64,000 bases of DNA. Source: Filosporella fistucella (lineage: Eukaryota; Ascomycota; Leotiomycetes; Helotiales). This document shows, in pieces, positions 48,846-59,127 of the stretch (positions are counted from its first letter, which is position 1; every line of letters starts with the position of its first letter). The position numbers and the translations under genes were made by a program. The notes beneath the pieces are model-generated. The model did no database searches, was not told where the DNA came from, and was given only the letters and a program-made list of their open reading frames with translations. Where the stretch lies: positions 1,922,001-1,986,000 of the forward strand of contig JAQJZZ010000001.1 in assembly GCA_030077755.1 (NCBI GenBank), written 5' to 3'.

Positions 48846-49805
48846 ATGGAAGCTTCAGCCACCACACAAAATCCTCTGAACTTTCAAGGGGACGTTGAGA
48901 CAGTTTTCAATTACCATAAGGATGTAAGTCCTGAGCAAGAAAGAGCCATCTATGGTACAGCTCAATTCTGGCGGAAACCCTATGAACAACGAAAGAGTAT
49001 AGTTCATGATATCAGAGGCAATGAGAAGGACTTCAAACTTGATGTCCATGGCTTTGAATACCACAAGATTCCCTCCTCGCTCGACGACTTTTCAGATCCG
49101 GAGAAGATAAAGAGTATCTACTACCCGGAGGTAGAGAGGTATCTCAAGGAAATGTAAGTTCCCGCTCTTCAAATATTGAGCACAACTGACCGCAAAAGTA
49201 CTGGCGCTTCTCGAATCATCTTCATCATACACGTCAACAGGACCCACTCTATCAAAGAAGTAGCAGCTAAAATTGCGGATGTTCCAGATGACTCTGAGAA
49301 ACTTCTCGGTCTGGTTCCCCCCCTTCAACACGTCCACGTTGATCAGTCGTACGATGGCATAAACAATATGATTGATTACTGCGTTCCAGCAGAAGAAGCA
49401 GATGGTCTGAAGAAAGTCAGGCATTCAATCATCAATGTATGGAGGCCAATACGCACAGTCACGCGCGATCCACTTGCTCTTTCCGATGCTCGATCCGTGC
49501 CGGAGGAAGATCTGGTCCATGTCACAACACATTTGGCAAAGGGAAGGACCAACATGACCTGGGGAGTACTTCCGCCAGATGTCGACGAGAAAACGGGAAG
49601 GCAGGAAAAACATAAATGGTATTGGTGTAGTCAAATGACGCCCGATGAGGTATTCCTGTTCAAGATACTGGATAGCAAGCTTGATGGGCGAGCGAGAAGA
49701 GATCCGCATTCTGCGTTCCACATTGACGGTACAGAGGGCGAACCAACCAGAGAAAGCATCGAGATGCGATGTATGGTATTCTGGGAAGCTGAACCAAAGG
49801 AGTAG
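48846..49805 (+). CDS. CmcJ/AsaB-type putative non-haem iron oxygenase or desaturase, two exons, 304 aa
   Basis: Exons 48846-49153 and 49199-49805; the 45-nt intron joins to give KEITGASRIIF. The protein follows the fungal family variously annotated as 7-alpha-cephem-methoxylase-related (CmcJ), GA4 desaturase-like or AsaB hydroxylase/desaturase. Seen: ITGASRIIF, QHVHVDQSYDG (H149-x-D151, candidate iron ligands), IINVWRPIRTVTRDPLALSDA, HKWYWCSQMTPDEVFLFKILDS, DPHSAFHID (candidate third ligand H273) and TRESIEMRCMVF (Arg288, candidate 2-oxoglutarate contact). Length (about 300 aa) fits. The usual FDHTIRR after RIIF is IIHVNRTH here. It shares a promoter region with P450-3, so it is probably part of the pathway as a hydroxylase or desaturase; that role is inferred. 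Confidence 0.83.
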
Positions 49806-50226
49806 GCTCTGGCATGGAGCGAAATAAAATTGGTGCTTTTATACACTCGGGATGGTAGCAATTTCCATTATGCGATTGCGAATGCCCTCATTTGAGATTG
49901 CAATCAAAGTACGCCGGACTGGGCACGAACATAGCGCTGGAGTGGACGGGATTGATGCGGGTCCTAAGTTGCCCGACAGACGGGTAAGCCTAGGCAGGTA
50001 TCTAGTGAACCATAATCTATCTTTATTGATTGGCCAATGCAAAAGTGTCAAGAGTGGGATATCTAATCGCGCTATGAGAACCTCAAAACTCCAATTCGTG
50101 ATTTGTTATCCCTACATTATCTTGAGCCTCATAACCAATCTTTCGCCCCTCCAGTCATCGGTCCAGTCCTGTCCAAACCACGCCGCCTACTGAGGATTGT
50201 AACTTTGCCCTATTTTAACAGTAACT
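49806..50226. other. Intergenic, 421 bp
   Basis: Lies between the oxygenase and the M20 hydrolase, which run in the same direction. I see nothing recognisable. Confidence 0.45.
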
Positions 50227-51698
50227 ATGCAGATTCTGATAGAACTTGTTGACGATGACTATATCGATATCTCAACGCGGGAGGAAGAGCTACATAAAAA
50301 ATTGTCAGCAGTGAAGAACAGTACGTGTCGTTCGATGATCCTCCTGTATGATACTAAGGAGGTCACAGCCCAGAAAACCAAACCACTTTTCGACACAAAG
50401 TATCTAGATTTTGTCTCGGGCTACATAGACTCTATCAGTGAAATTCTGAGGCCAATTAGTCTGAGAATTCACGATAATCCAGAGTTGAACTATAAGGAAT
50501 TCATCGCCCATGAGACTCTCACGAAATTCCTCGAAACGAGAAAGGGTTGGACCGTGACACCATCAGCCTATGGCATTGAGACTGCTTTCATTGCTGTATT
50601 TGACAGTGGGAGAAAAGGACCAGTCATCAGTTACAATGCTGAGTACGGTGGGTACAACTCCTTCTCCTGCTAATTGGAAATTGACGATGTTAAGATGCCC
50701 TGACTGGAATCGGCCATGCTTGCGGGCACAATCTTATCGCCATTGCCTCTGTGGCTGCAGCACTAGCTTCTGGAGCAGCAATAGAAAAATTCTCTATGTC
50801 CGGGAAAGTGATACTCTTCGGAACTCCTGCCGAAGAAGGCGGCGGCGGAAAAATCAAGCTGCTTGATGCCGGCGCATATTCTGATCATAAAGTAGACATC
50901 AACCTTATTTCCCACCCAGGGAAGGTGCAAGATTCTGCTCTCGTCAGGACCAATGCGTATTTGAATTTGAAGATTGAGTATTTTGGAAAGGAGGCCCACG
51001 CAGCTGCTGCACCATGGGAGGGAATCAATGCCCTGGATGCAATCATCACAGCATATAACGCTCTCAGCGTTTTGAGACAGCAAAATATGCCAGGCGATAT
51101 TATTCAGGGCCACATCACAGATGGTGGCAGTGCCCCCAATATCATCCATGCATATACGGCTGGAATTTTCGTAGTTCGAGCGCTGAGCAAGAAGCGATTA
51201 GCAGTTCTGAAGGAGAAGGTATTCAAGTGCTTCGAGGCTGGTGCTGAAGCAACAGGCGCAAAGTTGAAGATCACGACGATGATGGGATACGACGACAACG
51301 TCCCAAACAAAGCGATGGGGCGTGTTTGTCGAGGCGCGATGAACGCTCTGGGATCTAATATTGCGGAGGAGGAGATTGACTTGATCCGAGGTGCGACTCA
51401 AGCAAGTACTGACCAAGGAAATATCAGTTATGCCATGCCAAGTCTGAGTTTGGGATTCATGATTGAAAGTGAAGATGGGCCTCACAGTCCCGGCTTTACG
51501 GCTGCAGCGAGGACACGGCAGGCTCACGTTGCAGCATTGAGAGCAGGAAAAGGGCTGGCAGTAACTGGATTAGAGGTGTTGACTGATAACCAGCTGTTGA
51601 AAGCCGCGAAGAAGGAATTCGAAGAGATGTTGAAAGAGCAAAACTTTCAAGAGCCAGTTGCTATGTATTGTAAACGCAAGTATGGGCTGCCCAGATAA
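50227..51698 (+). CDS. M20-family metallohydrolase (amidohydrolase/dipeptidase), two exons, 474 aa
   Basis: Exons 50227-50647 and 50695-51698; the 47-nt intron (GTGGGT...TTAAG) joins to give NAEYDALTGIGHACGHNLIAIA. M20D enzymes hydrolyse amide bonds of small N-acyl or dipeptide substrates with two metal ions. Metal and catalytic landmarks: AEYDAL, GHACGHN, FGTPAEEGGGGK with the Glu-Glu pair, the lid segment FGKEAHAAAAPWEGINALDA, and a C-terminal GPHSPGF with His. The first 60 residues are less conserved and the ATG may not be the true start. It lies 0.4 kb downstream of the oxygenase, at the edge of the cluster. It could act on a pathway intermediate or be an unrelated neighbour; I cannot tell. 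Confidence 0.85.
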
Positions 51699-52800
51699 AG
51701 CAGACGGTTGTCTTGCCAATATAAACGCATTAGGGCAATGGGAAACAGTTGATCGACGGATCTGTAAAATCAAATGTAAATGGTTCAATGAACTTATGCA
51801 ACTGAAGTCTTGATAAGCAATGAGTTTTGCAGAAATGGCAGTAGGCTCAATTTTTAGCCTCGCGAGTTAGACCACAATATTGTCCAAAGGGAGTGTCCTG
51901 TCGAGGAGAGCATTTTATGAGTAGAAAGGTAGCAATAACAGAGGCAAAGAAGTATATAAACGAAAGACAGAAATGACGCTAAGACGAAATGTTTATCTCG
52001 TTTCTAAGCTACGGAGGCTGCAGATTCCTAACATGCTCCTAATGTAATTATGGTGCTTGACGTGCATTGGGATCTGAGTTTAGAGGGGCACGTTGGTGAA
52101 CAACGAGTGAGAAACACCGTGAGACAAACAGAGTTTCAGGTGAGGAAACGTTTTGACAGAGTGCCAGTGCTTCAACGGCTTGTTGATCCGATTTTATTAA
52201 GCTTTGCGGGCGCTAAATATCAAGGATCGACATGATCGAGCTTGCCTTCCCTTCCTTCAAATAAGTCCTATATCTCGTTATTTTCCTATCATATGATAAA
52301 CAGACTTTCAAGATTCCAACAACATTCATTAATATATGGTCCAGAAATTTCCTTTGTGAAGGTTGCGACGAAATCCAGCACACCATCCTAAACAGCCTAT
52401 ATATAGATTATGCAGGTCAGCCCAGAATTGCTCTCTTCCTCACTGCTTCCGGGCAAGCGTTTCGCAGAAAACCCATCCCTTTCCCTTCCCCTGAACAATC
52501 TGCACAACTCAGCCGCACTGAATCTGCGAACCGTCTGGTCTTTTGGGTGTCGCATGTTCGCCGCAGCCTCTTGAATGGCTTGCTAGCTCACCAGCCTGAC
52601 CCCAAATAATGCTGGCAGGACGGCTGTTTGGGGTCAGTCCCAGGGCCATGATCTCCATGTAAGCAAAGCCGTCTTTCGTCGCATCTTCCTCACTTCGCAC
52701 ACTTTTTCTTGTGCAAGCTACACCATCTCTTTCGACCCGGAAGCACATTTTTATCCCGACCTGGTGCTTTGTGCACCTCCTCCTTCATGAACATCGCGAA
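51699..52800. other. Intergenic, about 1.1 kb
   Basis: A TATA-like TATATATAG lies at about 52399, roughly 400 nt upstream of the next ATG. I see no gene. Confidence 0.45.
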
Positions 52801-54877
52801 ATGGCGACACCCAGGGCTCCAGCCTATGGTCCCCTAGGCTATTCGAACTTGGATGAAGAAGCAACGGCATATCGAAGTCCTGCTCCATTTTCTCAGCCAT
52901 TCCCCCACTACGCCCCAGATGATGCAGATATTTCTGCCGCGTATGAATTGCACGATCGGAGACCAGATACACTGAAGCATAAACAAAGCGAAAACACCGT
53001 CTACTCTGGGACCCTATTTCCAAGTCCAAACAATAAGTCATCACGTATGTACTTCCTCGAGCCATTCACCTTGTATCTATCGCCTTGTATTCCATTAACT
53101 AATGACCACAGAATCTGACGAGGACCCATTTCTCCGCGATCACTTCCATTCTGCGAATACCTTCCATACTGCCAATGCCTTCGTTCCATACAAAGACAAC
53201 ACAGCTAGACAATTGAGGCACATCCTCATTGCGAGCTCTGCGCGATGGCTGATTACTGCTACCCTATGTGGTGCATATATTCTTGCTACTCGAATTTGGC
53301 AAAACAAAGGGGCGCAAAGTGAGGGGCAGAAGAAGACATACAATACGATCACAACTGGAATAAGTATTGCCCTGGGTTTAAACATCGCTAGTGCATTCAA
53401 AGATATGGCTCTGAACATGCGATGGCCAATTCTTGCAGGGCGTACGAGAAACCTGGTAGAGGCATGTATAACTTATATCAACCAACATGACTATTGCTGA
53501 CTTGATTAGCTGGATCTCATTCTTAACGCCGATAGTTTGACGAAACTTGCGAAATTGGCGTTCATTGCCCCAAGACCAATGGTAATATTTGCGTGTGTGT
53601 TTTGGCTACTTGCCAACATCGTATGTGTTTTGAAGCTTTGCAAGCGGAAACCTTGTACTGACAAGAGCAGCTCGCTCAAGCTGGAATAGCCATGCTCTCC
53701 CTCACATATAGCTTCGACACAGATAGAACTACGGTCCAGATGGCAAGGGGGAACGTCTCAATTCCAAATATGTCACACTTCTTTCCCCAAGCGGGCGCGC
53801 CAAATTCGAACCCTTCAATTCAAGATGAAGAATATGCAGCACACATGTAAGCAATTCCTATGCTGTCAATCTCCCAGTGACTAACCTGGCAGGTATGGCG
53901 AGTACGGATATCAGTTCTCAGTCAACGAATCTATCTACATGCCCAAATCCGGCGCTATATATCAACCCCGTGGTGCCATGATATGGTCGGACGTGGCAAA
54001 CAAGAAGATGAGCTTTGTCTTCTCTGACTCCCCGAAAGGCGAGAAGCTGGGAGAATTTTCAGTATATACAAGCCGAACCATTGATATCAAGTATAGCTGC
54101 GACTCTCACAAAGTTACTGCGAATGGCACAGGAACGTCTGATTTCCTAGTAGTAGAGGATATTGGCCAGGTCATACTGCCTCAGACAGTGCCACGGTCGC
54201 TCACATATTTTACGAATGCTAGCCACACATGCGATGGAAGCCAGCGATGCTCCGTAGTGCAGGCATTTGAGTCCTCGGATACTGATCCGTGGTACTATCG
54301 ATGCAATATAACGCTTGGCCGCACTGAAAGCGATCCATACAATATATCTTTCGTATCAGATTATATGGCTCGAATTGCCACAGCTTCTATTGCACAGGTT
54401 GGATACACAGACTACAGAGGTGTTGCCTCCCAAATATATCCACAAGATTGCCCATGGGGCATACCACTCCGTGGAAACACGACTGCAATGGGCAAAACTA
54501 TGGCAACTTTCGGACTTGGCTCTATAGCAGGGGCTACCATATACAATCCTTATGTTTCGTATTTTGGAGATGCCCCTCAAGCTGGAGTGTATCTTCACGT
54601 CGGCCACCCAAAGTTCTTCTATCTCATCATCTGCCTGATAGCTGGATGCCATCTGACGTTCATCATCGTGGTGGCTATCCTCACAAATCGTGTTGTGGTT
54701 GGGCCTGACGGACACCTTTCAATGAGCTTATTGATGAGGCCTATCGCAGACGCTTTGCATGGAATCAGCAATGGTAAAGAGAACAAACCTTTCAGGGATG
54801 CGAAGAGGAACACTCTAATCATCTATGAGAAAGACCCTATGAGAGGGAAGTGGAGTTTGAATATGGTCAAACGCTGA
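52801..54877 (+). CDS. Fungal membrane protein with large extracellular domain, unknown function, five exons, 621 aa
   Basis: Exons 52801-53044, 53112-53461, 53510-53620, 53671-53846, 53893-54877; introns 67, 48, 50 and 46 nt. The second intron best fits as GC-AG (GAG|GCATGT); the alternative GT donor six bases earlier also keeps frame but removes two residues. The N-terminal 100 residues are polar, Pro/Ser-rich and cytosolic-looking. Hydrophobic helices follow (LITATLCGAYILATRIW, TITTGISIALGLNIA, MVIFACVFWLLANI with LAQAGIAML). After a long, Cys-containing domain rich in N-x-S/T sites, a last helix (FFYLIICLIAGCHLTFIIVVAIL) precedes a short basic tail. The plan matches a common, uncharacterised Pezizomycotina family; no enzymatic motif is visible. 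Confidence 0.78.
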
Positions 54878-55830
54878 AAGAAGATTCACTGCACATATTG
54901 ATGAAACTGCCCCGCTGCCCTCAGTTCGGTCAGCTGCTTTACAAACCTTTGGGTACCAACGATGTATGGTGGAATATCCAGTGATCCATGCCTTGCAATT
55001 GACTTAGCCTCACGATTGTAATTGGTTTAGCTTGGTCTACTGTTCTGGGGATGACATTGGTGCATTCGGAGATTTGGAAACCGCTCAGTTGGGGGTTTTC
55101 TGAAGCTTGGCAATCATTACTGTCCTAACAACCCAACAGTGACATGAATAAACCAGCTAGAGTACTTTAGATAAGGTTAAACTGAGGATGGGAAGCCCAT
55201 GGAAACCTCTGGCCAAGTTCTAGGGAGAAATCCTGCACCGTTCTGGATCCATACAGACCGCGGCCATGATGTTGGGCTAATTTTGAATTTCTCTCTCCCT
55301 CTTTCGGCGAGCTTGTAACATATCAAAGGGTTTGGGAATTTTTGGAATTTTTGTGGTTTGGGGTTACGGCAATGATACCCTTCAGCTATTTGTCAAATTC
55401 TTGTATACTTTCTGTTACATTACACTCACAATGTCTACTATCGTGATCTTAACGTGCACAACGCGACCAATCTAGAATCTAAACCCTCGCTTTCTGCATG
55501 GACTCAAAAATTCCTTGTTTGACCTTCTGCTACTCTGGAATGATAGTCAGTCTTTCCATAGTATATCTATCTGGTTTGTGCGACCAGAGCAGCAAAACTA
55601 CGTTGGGAACAATCGTCCATGCTATACAGCACGAAATTTCCCATGTAAAATCAAGTATGGTAGAACTAACGGACAAAGGTTTCAAAGTCAATGGTGTGGT
55701 CGCTGTTCCATGCCGTGGAGACTCTCGTAGAAGATAATATGACTCTGGCTGTAGTTCGAACAGCCATGAGTTGAATAAACGATCTCCTCCGGTATGTAGT
55801 GCTCTGTACAAACAGTGAAACTTGGAATTT
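54878..55830. other. Convergent intergenic, about 0.95 kb
   Basis: Lies between the 3' ends of the membrane-protein gene (plus) and the PQ-loop gene (minus). Small open frames near 55498-55737 have no family features. Confidence 0.5.
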
Positions 55831-56914
55831 TTAATCTCGACTGGCAAAACCTCCAAGATCATGTAGCTGCCTCGACCTGATTGAAACCCTCGAACTAACA
55901 GCAGAACTAGGCGTGTGAAAAACGGATGTTGACGAAGGCACATTATGTAGTGTTAATCCATCCTGTCTTGTCCCAATATCGCCTTGCGGCAGTTCACCAG
56001 TGTGATGGTCTGTTCGCTGCCTTCTGCTTTCCAGCTTTTGCCGAATCCAAGGGGCAAGATTGAAATATCCTCCACACGCAAATACCCCACACCAGAGGAC
56101 AAACTCTGTGGCATAGATGATCATCCCGAGGATATCAAGTTTTGGTTGGAAGACTACACAATATCAATTTGGTATTCGGCGTCACATTGGGGCAACTCAC
56201 AGACTGACACCAACGAAAACACATCACCGGCAGCATCAATGCCAACGAAGATGAATGAAATCCCCCGCACTGTGCGGTGAACATATATATCCCAATAGTG
56301 TCGCAAAACACCAGCAGACAGAAGAACCGTAGAAAGAACACCCATAAAAATTACAGCCCAATTCTGGTCGCGGGCGATAGCAGTCTGCAACACGTCAGAT
56401 TTGGGCGTGCCCTCGGAACAAGATACCCACCTCTAACGCGTAGACAAACCCAGTTTCGATTCCTCCAAATATAGCACCTATTATCCCAACCACCGTACAG
56501 CATTTAAACACACCCCATTTCTGAAATATCAACACCTGAAAAGCGATTTTAAAATCCTGAACCACAACTCACGTCATCATAATAATAGCATTGTATCCAA
56601 GTAATTAAACTCAGCACGGTCAGGATCTGTGGCTGAATCTGCAGTGCTAAGTTGAATTTTCCGGCGATGTTGTATGCTCCTAACGGCACTCCTGCACATG
56701 CCCAGAGCAACATCATCGAGCGCTGTAGGCCGATTGTGTTGTGGCGTCGGTAGTTGATAATTATTTGGGGAATCAACTGCAAATATGGTCAGGACCATTG
56801 GCTGGGGGGCGAACCACTTTGAGGAGTGGCATGTGAATGGGTAGGAAATACTTGTATTGACCAGCAAATGGCTCCTATTGTGCCCAAGACGTTGGCAGCG
56901 ATTGGAACATCCAT
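55831..56914 (-). CDS. PQ-loop repeat membrane protein, five exons, 287 aa
   Basis: Exons 56914-56852, 56776-56573, 56520-56431, 56384-56201, 56153-55831; introns 75, 52, 46 and 47 nt, all in frame. The first exon gives ANVLGTIGAICWSIQ, which joins to LIPQIIINYRRHNTIGL, the classic PQ-loop (P-Q plus Y-R-R-H-N-T-x-G-L). The remaining helices (MMLLWACAGVPLGAYNI, VLSLITWIQCYYY, VVGIIGAIFGGI, VIFMGVLSTVLLSAGVL) and RTVRGISFIFVGIDAAGDVFSLVSV, the second PQ-loop-like region, give about seven helices. A polar tail follows. PQ-loop proteins include vacuolar amino-acid and cystine exporters and sugar carriers; this fungal subgroup is uncharacterised. The start is chosen at MDVPIAAN (context CACAATGG); an in-frame ATG 72 nt upstream is an alternative. 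Confidence 0.85.
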
Positions 56915-57155
56915 TGTGTTGGTCCTGCTCAAAACAAAAAGTGCGAATGCTATGAGTTCAATGTAACAGGCCAAGCCTTGTATCATTGGCAACGATGGAT
57001 GGCGATGAAAATTCCTGTCTCATCGCAACTCACGTGATCACAGGAAGGGTTCAGAGGTATACTTGTTGCAGAGCCATATTTGCTTTTACATGGTAAGAAA
57101 CACTTCAAATTGGAAGAAATTAATGGCACATTGTGGTCAGTAGTATTACCCGGCA

Positions 57156-58895
57156 CTATTGTGTCATAAGCTGGAGGGTCCGAATATCCATATACAAATC
57201 GACACCCTTTTCAAAATCCAAGTGCTTGCCCCCACTATCCCCAGGAGTGTAAAACATTGAGTTTCCTATATATCGTTTGTTTGCAACCACTGCTCGGCCA
57301 ACAATCCTGGCATGGTATTTCCCTTCCTGGCGAACTACAGCTACTGAATCAGAGTTCCAGAAATGGAATAATCTGTCCCCAATTTTGGCGCTGGCTGGCA
57401 TCAACCCAATGTTACCTTCATGGGTTGCAAACAGGTAATGTTGAGATAGGTCAACACTGGCATCATCTGGTGAAAGTGGTCCAAAATTGAACATAGGAAT
57501 TAGCTCCCAGGCACTCCTGCTTTCTGTTATAGCGATGCCCATCAATTGGTGTAATTGCTTTGTCCCTTTCCAGGCAAATTTTGGTTCGATGGGCTGAATG
57601 CTATCTAGCACTGACTCTTTCAGTTCGAGCAAGACACGCATAAAACCTTCGTTTTTCAATCGCAGTTTCTCCATATCAGCGTAGCACTTTAACAAGGCAA
57701 CCTTCCACCGACGTGTAGCATCGGGGAGAGCAATGAAGTCATTGTAAGAACATCCGACAATGGAGATATTTCCTCCATGTATCCCGAGAACTCGATATGC
57801 ATTGGTTCGCGTTTTCAATGCGTTGGATCTCGTCTTGATAGAGTCGAATACTGATAACGGATTCTTTCCGTCAGGGTAATGCTGGAAAACATCTTTCTGT
57901 ATGGTACGTGGACCACCAAATAGATTCTGGACTAATTGACTGAAGTGTACAATGGTTCTGGCATTGGACATTGATGCTGAATTAGACGAACGATACTGAA
58001 ATCGAATCACATCCTCGTATATCTCCAGCAGAGATTTAGAATAATCGACCGGAAATGACCCATCCTGGCAGTCGTGAGCAACACCAATAAATCCATAAAC
58101 CTTGTCTCGAGGCTCTTCGCACTGGGAATGCTTGCACACTTCCATGAGATTTGCGAGAAGAAAACTGTCACCGTGGCGCCCTTCACGCTGATCAGCAAGA
58201 GTCAGAGCAAGATTATGCATCTGCTGGCGGCGAATCCGACCGAAAAACCTATCCCAGAGCTCCGTTCTTGATGTCCAGACATCCGATCCACGAGAAGGTC
58301 CTTCATCTCTTATCAAACCCCAGTTAAGCTGAAGGCTTGTTGCAGCACCAATCTCCTGCACAATCCACACCCGGCCCCAATATGGCTTACAACATAAGGT
58401 GTGTGTGTTCAATGATTCCGGCTCGTCATTCTCTCCTGAGGCATACACGGATTGGGTGATAATGCCTAGCCACACCTGAACCTGTGTAGCTCGAGAGTAT
58501 ATATATGCCATCAAAACCACTTGCTTATTTCTCTCCTCCAAATCATCCTGATTTATGCAGATGGCGTCAATCCAGAGGACTCTTTCTATGGCCGGGTCTC
58601 GAAGATGCAGCAGCGCCAACCATAGATTTTCCCTAACTTCGGAACGGAAGCCGTTGAGCTCGATTTCCTTCCGCAACTTTGGGTCTGGGCTGCCCCATGT
58701 GTATGATAATGCTTCGTATCGAGGTCTTTCGGCGAATGTTCTATTCACGAGATTGATTCGCACTGTCGCGGTCCGAGGACCTGGCAGGAGGGTCGCAAGT
58801 CGGAGGGAGGGTTTGCCCGACAGCTTGAGTGGCTCGTATCGAAATATTAGGTCTTCTTGTGCTGTCACAGCAGGCGTGGGGGACTCAGTGCCCAT
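57156..58895 (-). CDS. HET-domain (heterokaryon incompatibility) protein, 579 aa
   Basis: Single exon starting MGTESPTPAV. The complete HET signature is visible: YEALSYTWGSPDP (residues 60-72), WIDAICINQDDLEERNKQV (108-126) and YWGRVWIVQEIG (about residue 175), with YSRATQVQVWLG between. The C-terminal half contains DKVYGFIGVAHD, the element typical of HET proteins of this length, and a final GDS-containing loop (YTPGDSGG). It is a much more canonical member than the HET gene at 545-2491 and the two share little outside the core. The family acts in vegetative incompatibility and related cell death. A 21-bp direct repeat lies about 50 nt upstream of the ATG. Confidence 0.93.
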   Translation of the reverse strand: MGTESPTPAVTAQEDLIFRYEPLKLSGKPSLRLATLLPGPRTATVRINLVNRTFAERPRYEALSYTWGSPDPKLRKEIELNGFRSEVRENLWLALLHLRDPAIERVLWIDAICINQDDLEERNKQVVLMAYIYSRATQVQVWLGIITQSVYASGENDEPESLNTHTLCCKPYWGRVWIVQEIGAATSLQLNWGLIRDEGPSRGSDVWTSRTELWDRFFGRIRRQQMHNLALTLADQREGRHGDSFLLANLMEVCKHSQCEEPRDKVYGFIGVAHDCQDGSFPVDYSKSLLEIYEDVIRFQYRSSNSASMSNARTIVHFSQLVQNLFGGPRTIQKDVFQHYPDGKNPLSVFDSIKTRSNALKTRTNAYRVLGIHGGNISIVGCSYNDFIALPDATRRWKVALLKCYADMEKLRLKNEGFMRVLLELKESVLDSIQPIEPKFAWKGTKQLHQLMGIAITESRSAWELIPMFNFGPLSPDDASVDLSQHYLFATHEGNIGLMPASAKIGDRLFHFWNSDSVAVVRQEGKYHARIVGRAVVANKRYIGNSMFYTPGDSGGKHLDFEKGVDLYMDIRTLQLMTQ

Positions 58896-58945
58896 CCTTC
58901 ACCTCTTCATGCTCTAGTGTGCGCAAGAGAGATAGTTGAAAGCTG

Positions 58946-58987
58946 TGAAATGTTCAAAAAACGCGATGAAATGTTCAAAAAACGCGA
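58946..58987 (+). repeat. Tandem duplication of a 21-bp unit in the HET 5' flank
   Basis: Two perfect head-to-tail copies of a 21-bp unit (58946-58966 and 58967-58987), core ATGTTCAAAAAACGCGA, with a further partial copy of its first bases. It lies just upstream of the minus-strand HET gene. Confidence 0.8.
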
Positions 58988-59127
58988 GGAAATGCCAGCG
59001 GGTTATGAGATGTTGTGATTGGCTGATTTGCTCACCATATAGTTACAAGGCAGATTTACATACTGATATCCGCAATTTCTCTCCAAGAGACCGGAGCTTC
59101 ATAAAACCAGTAGAACTTCCTCTGCTG

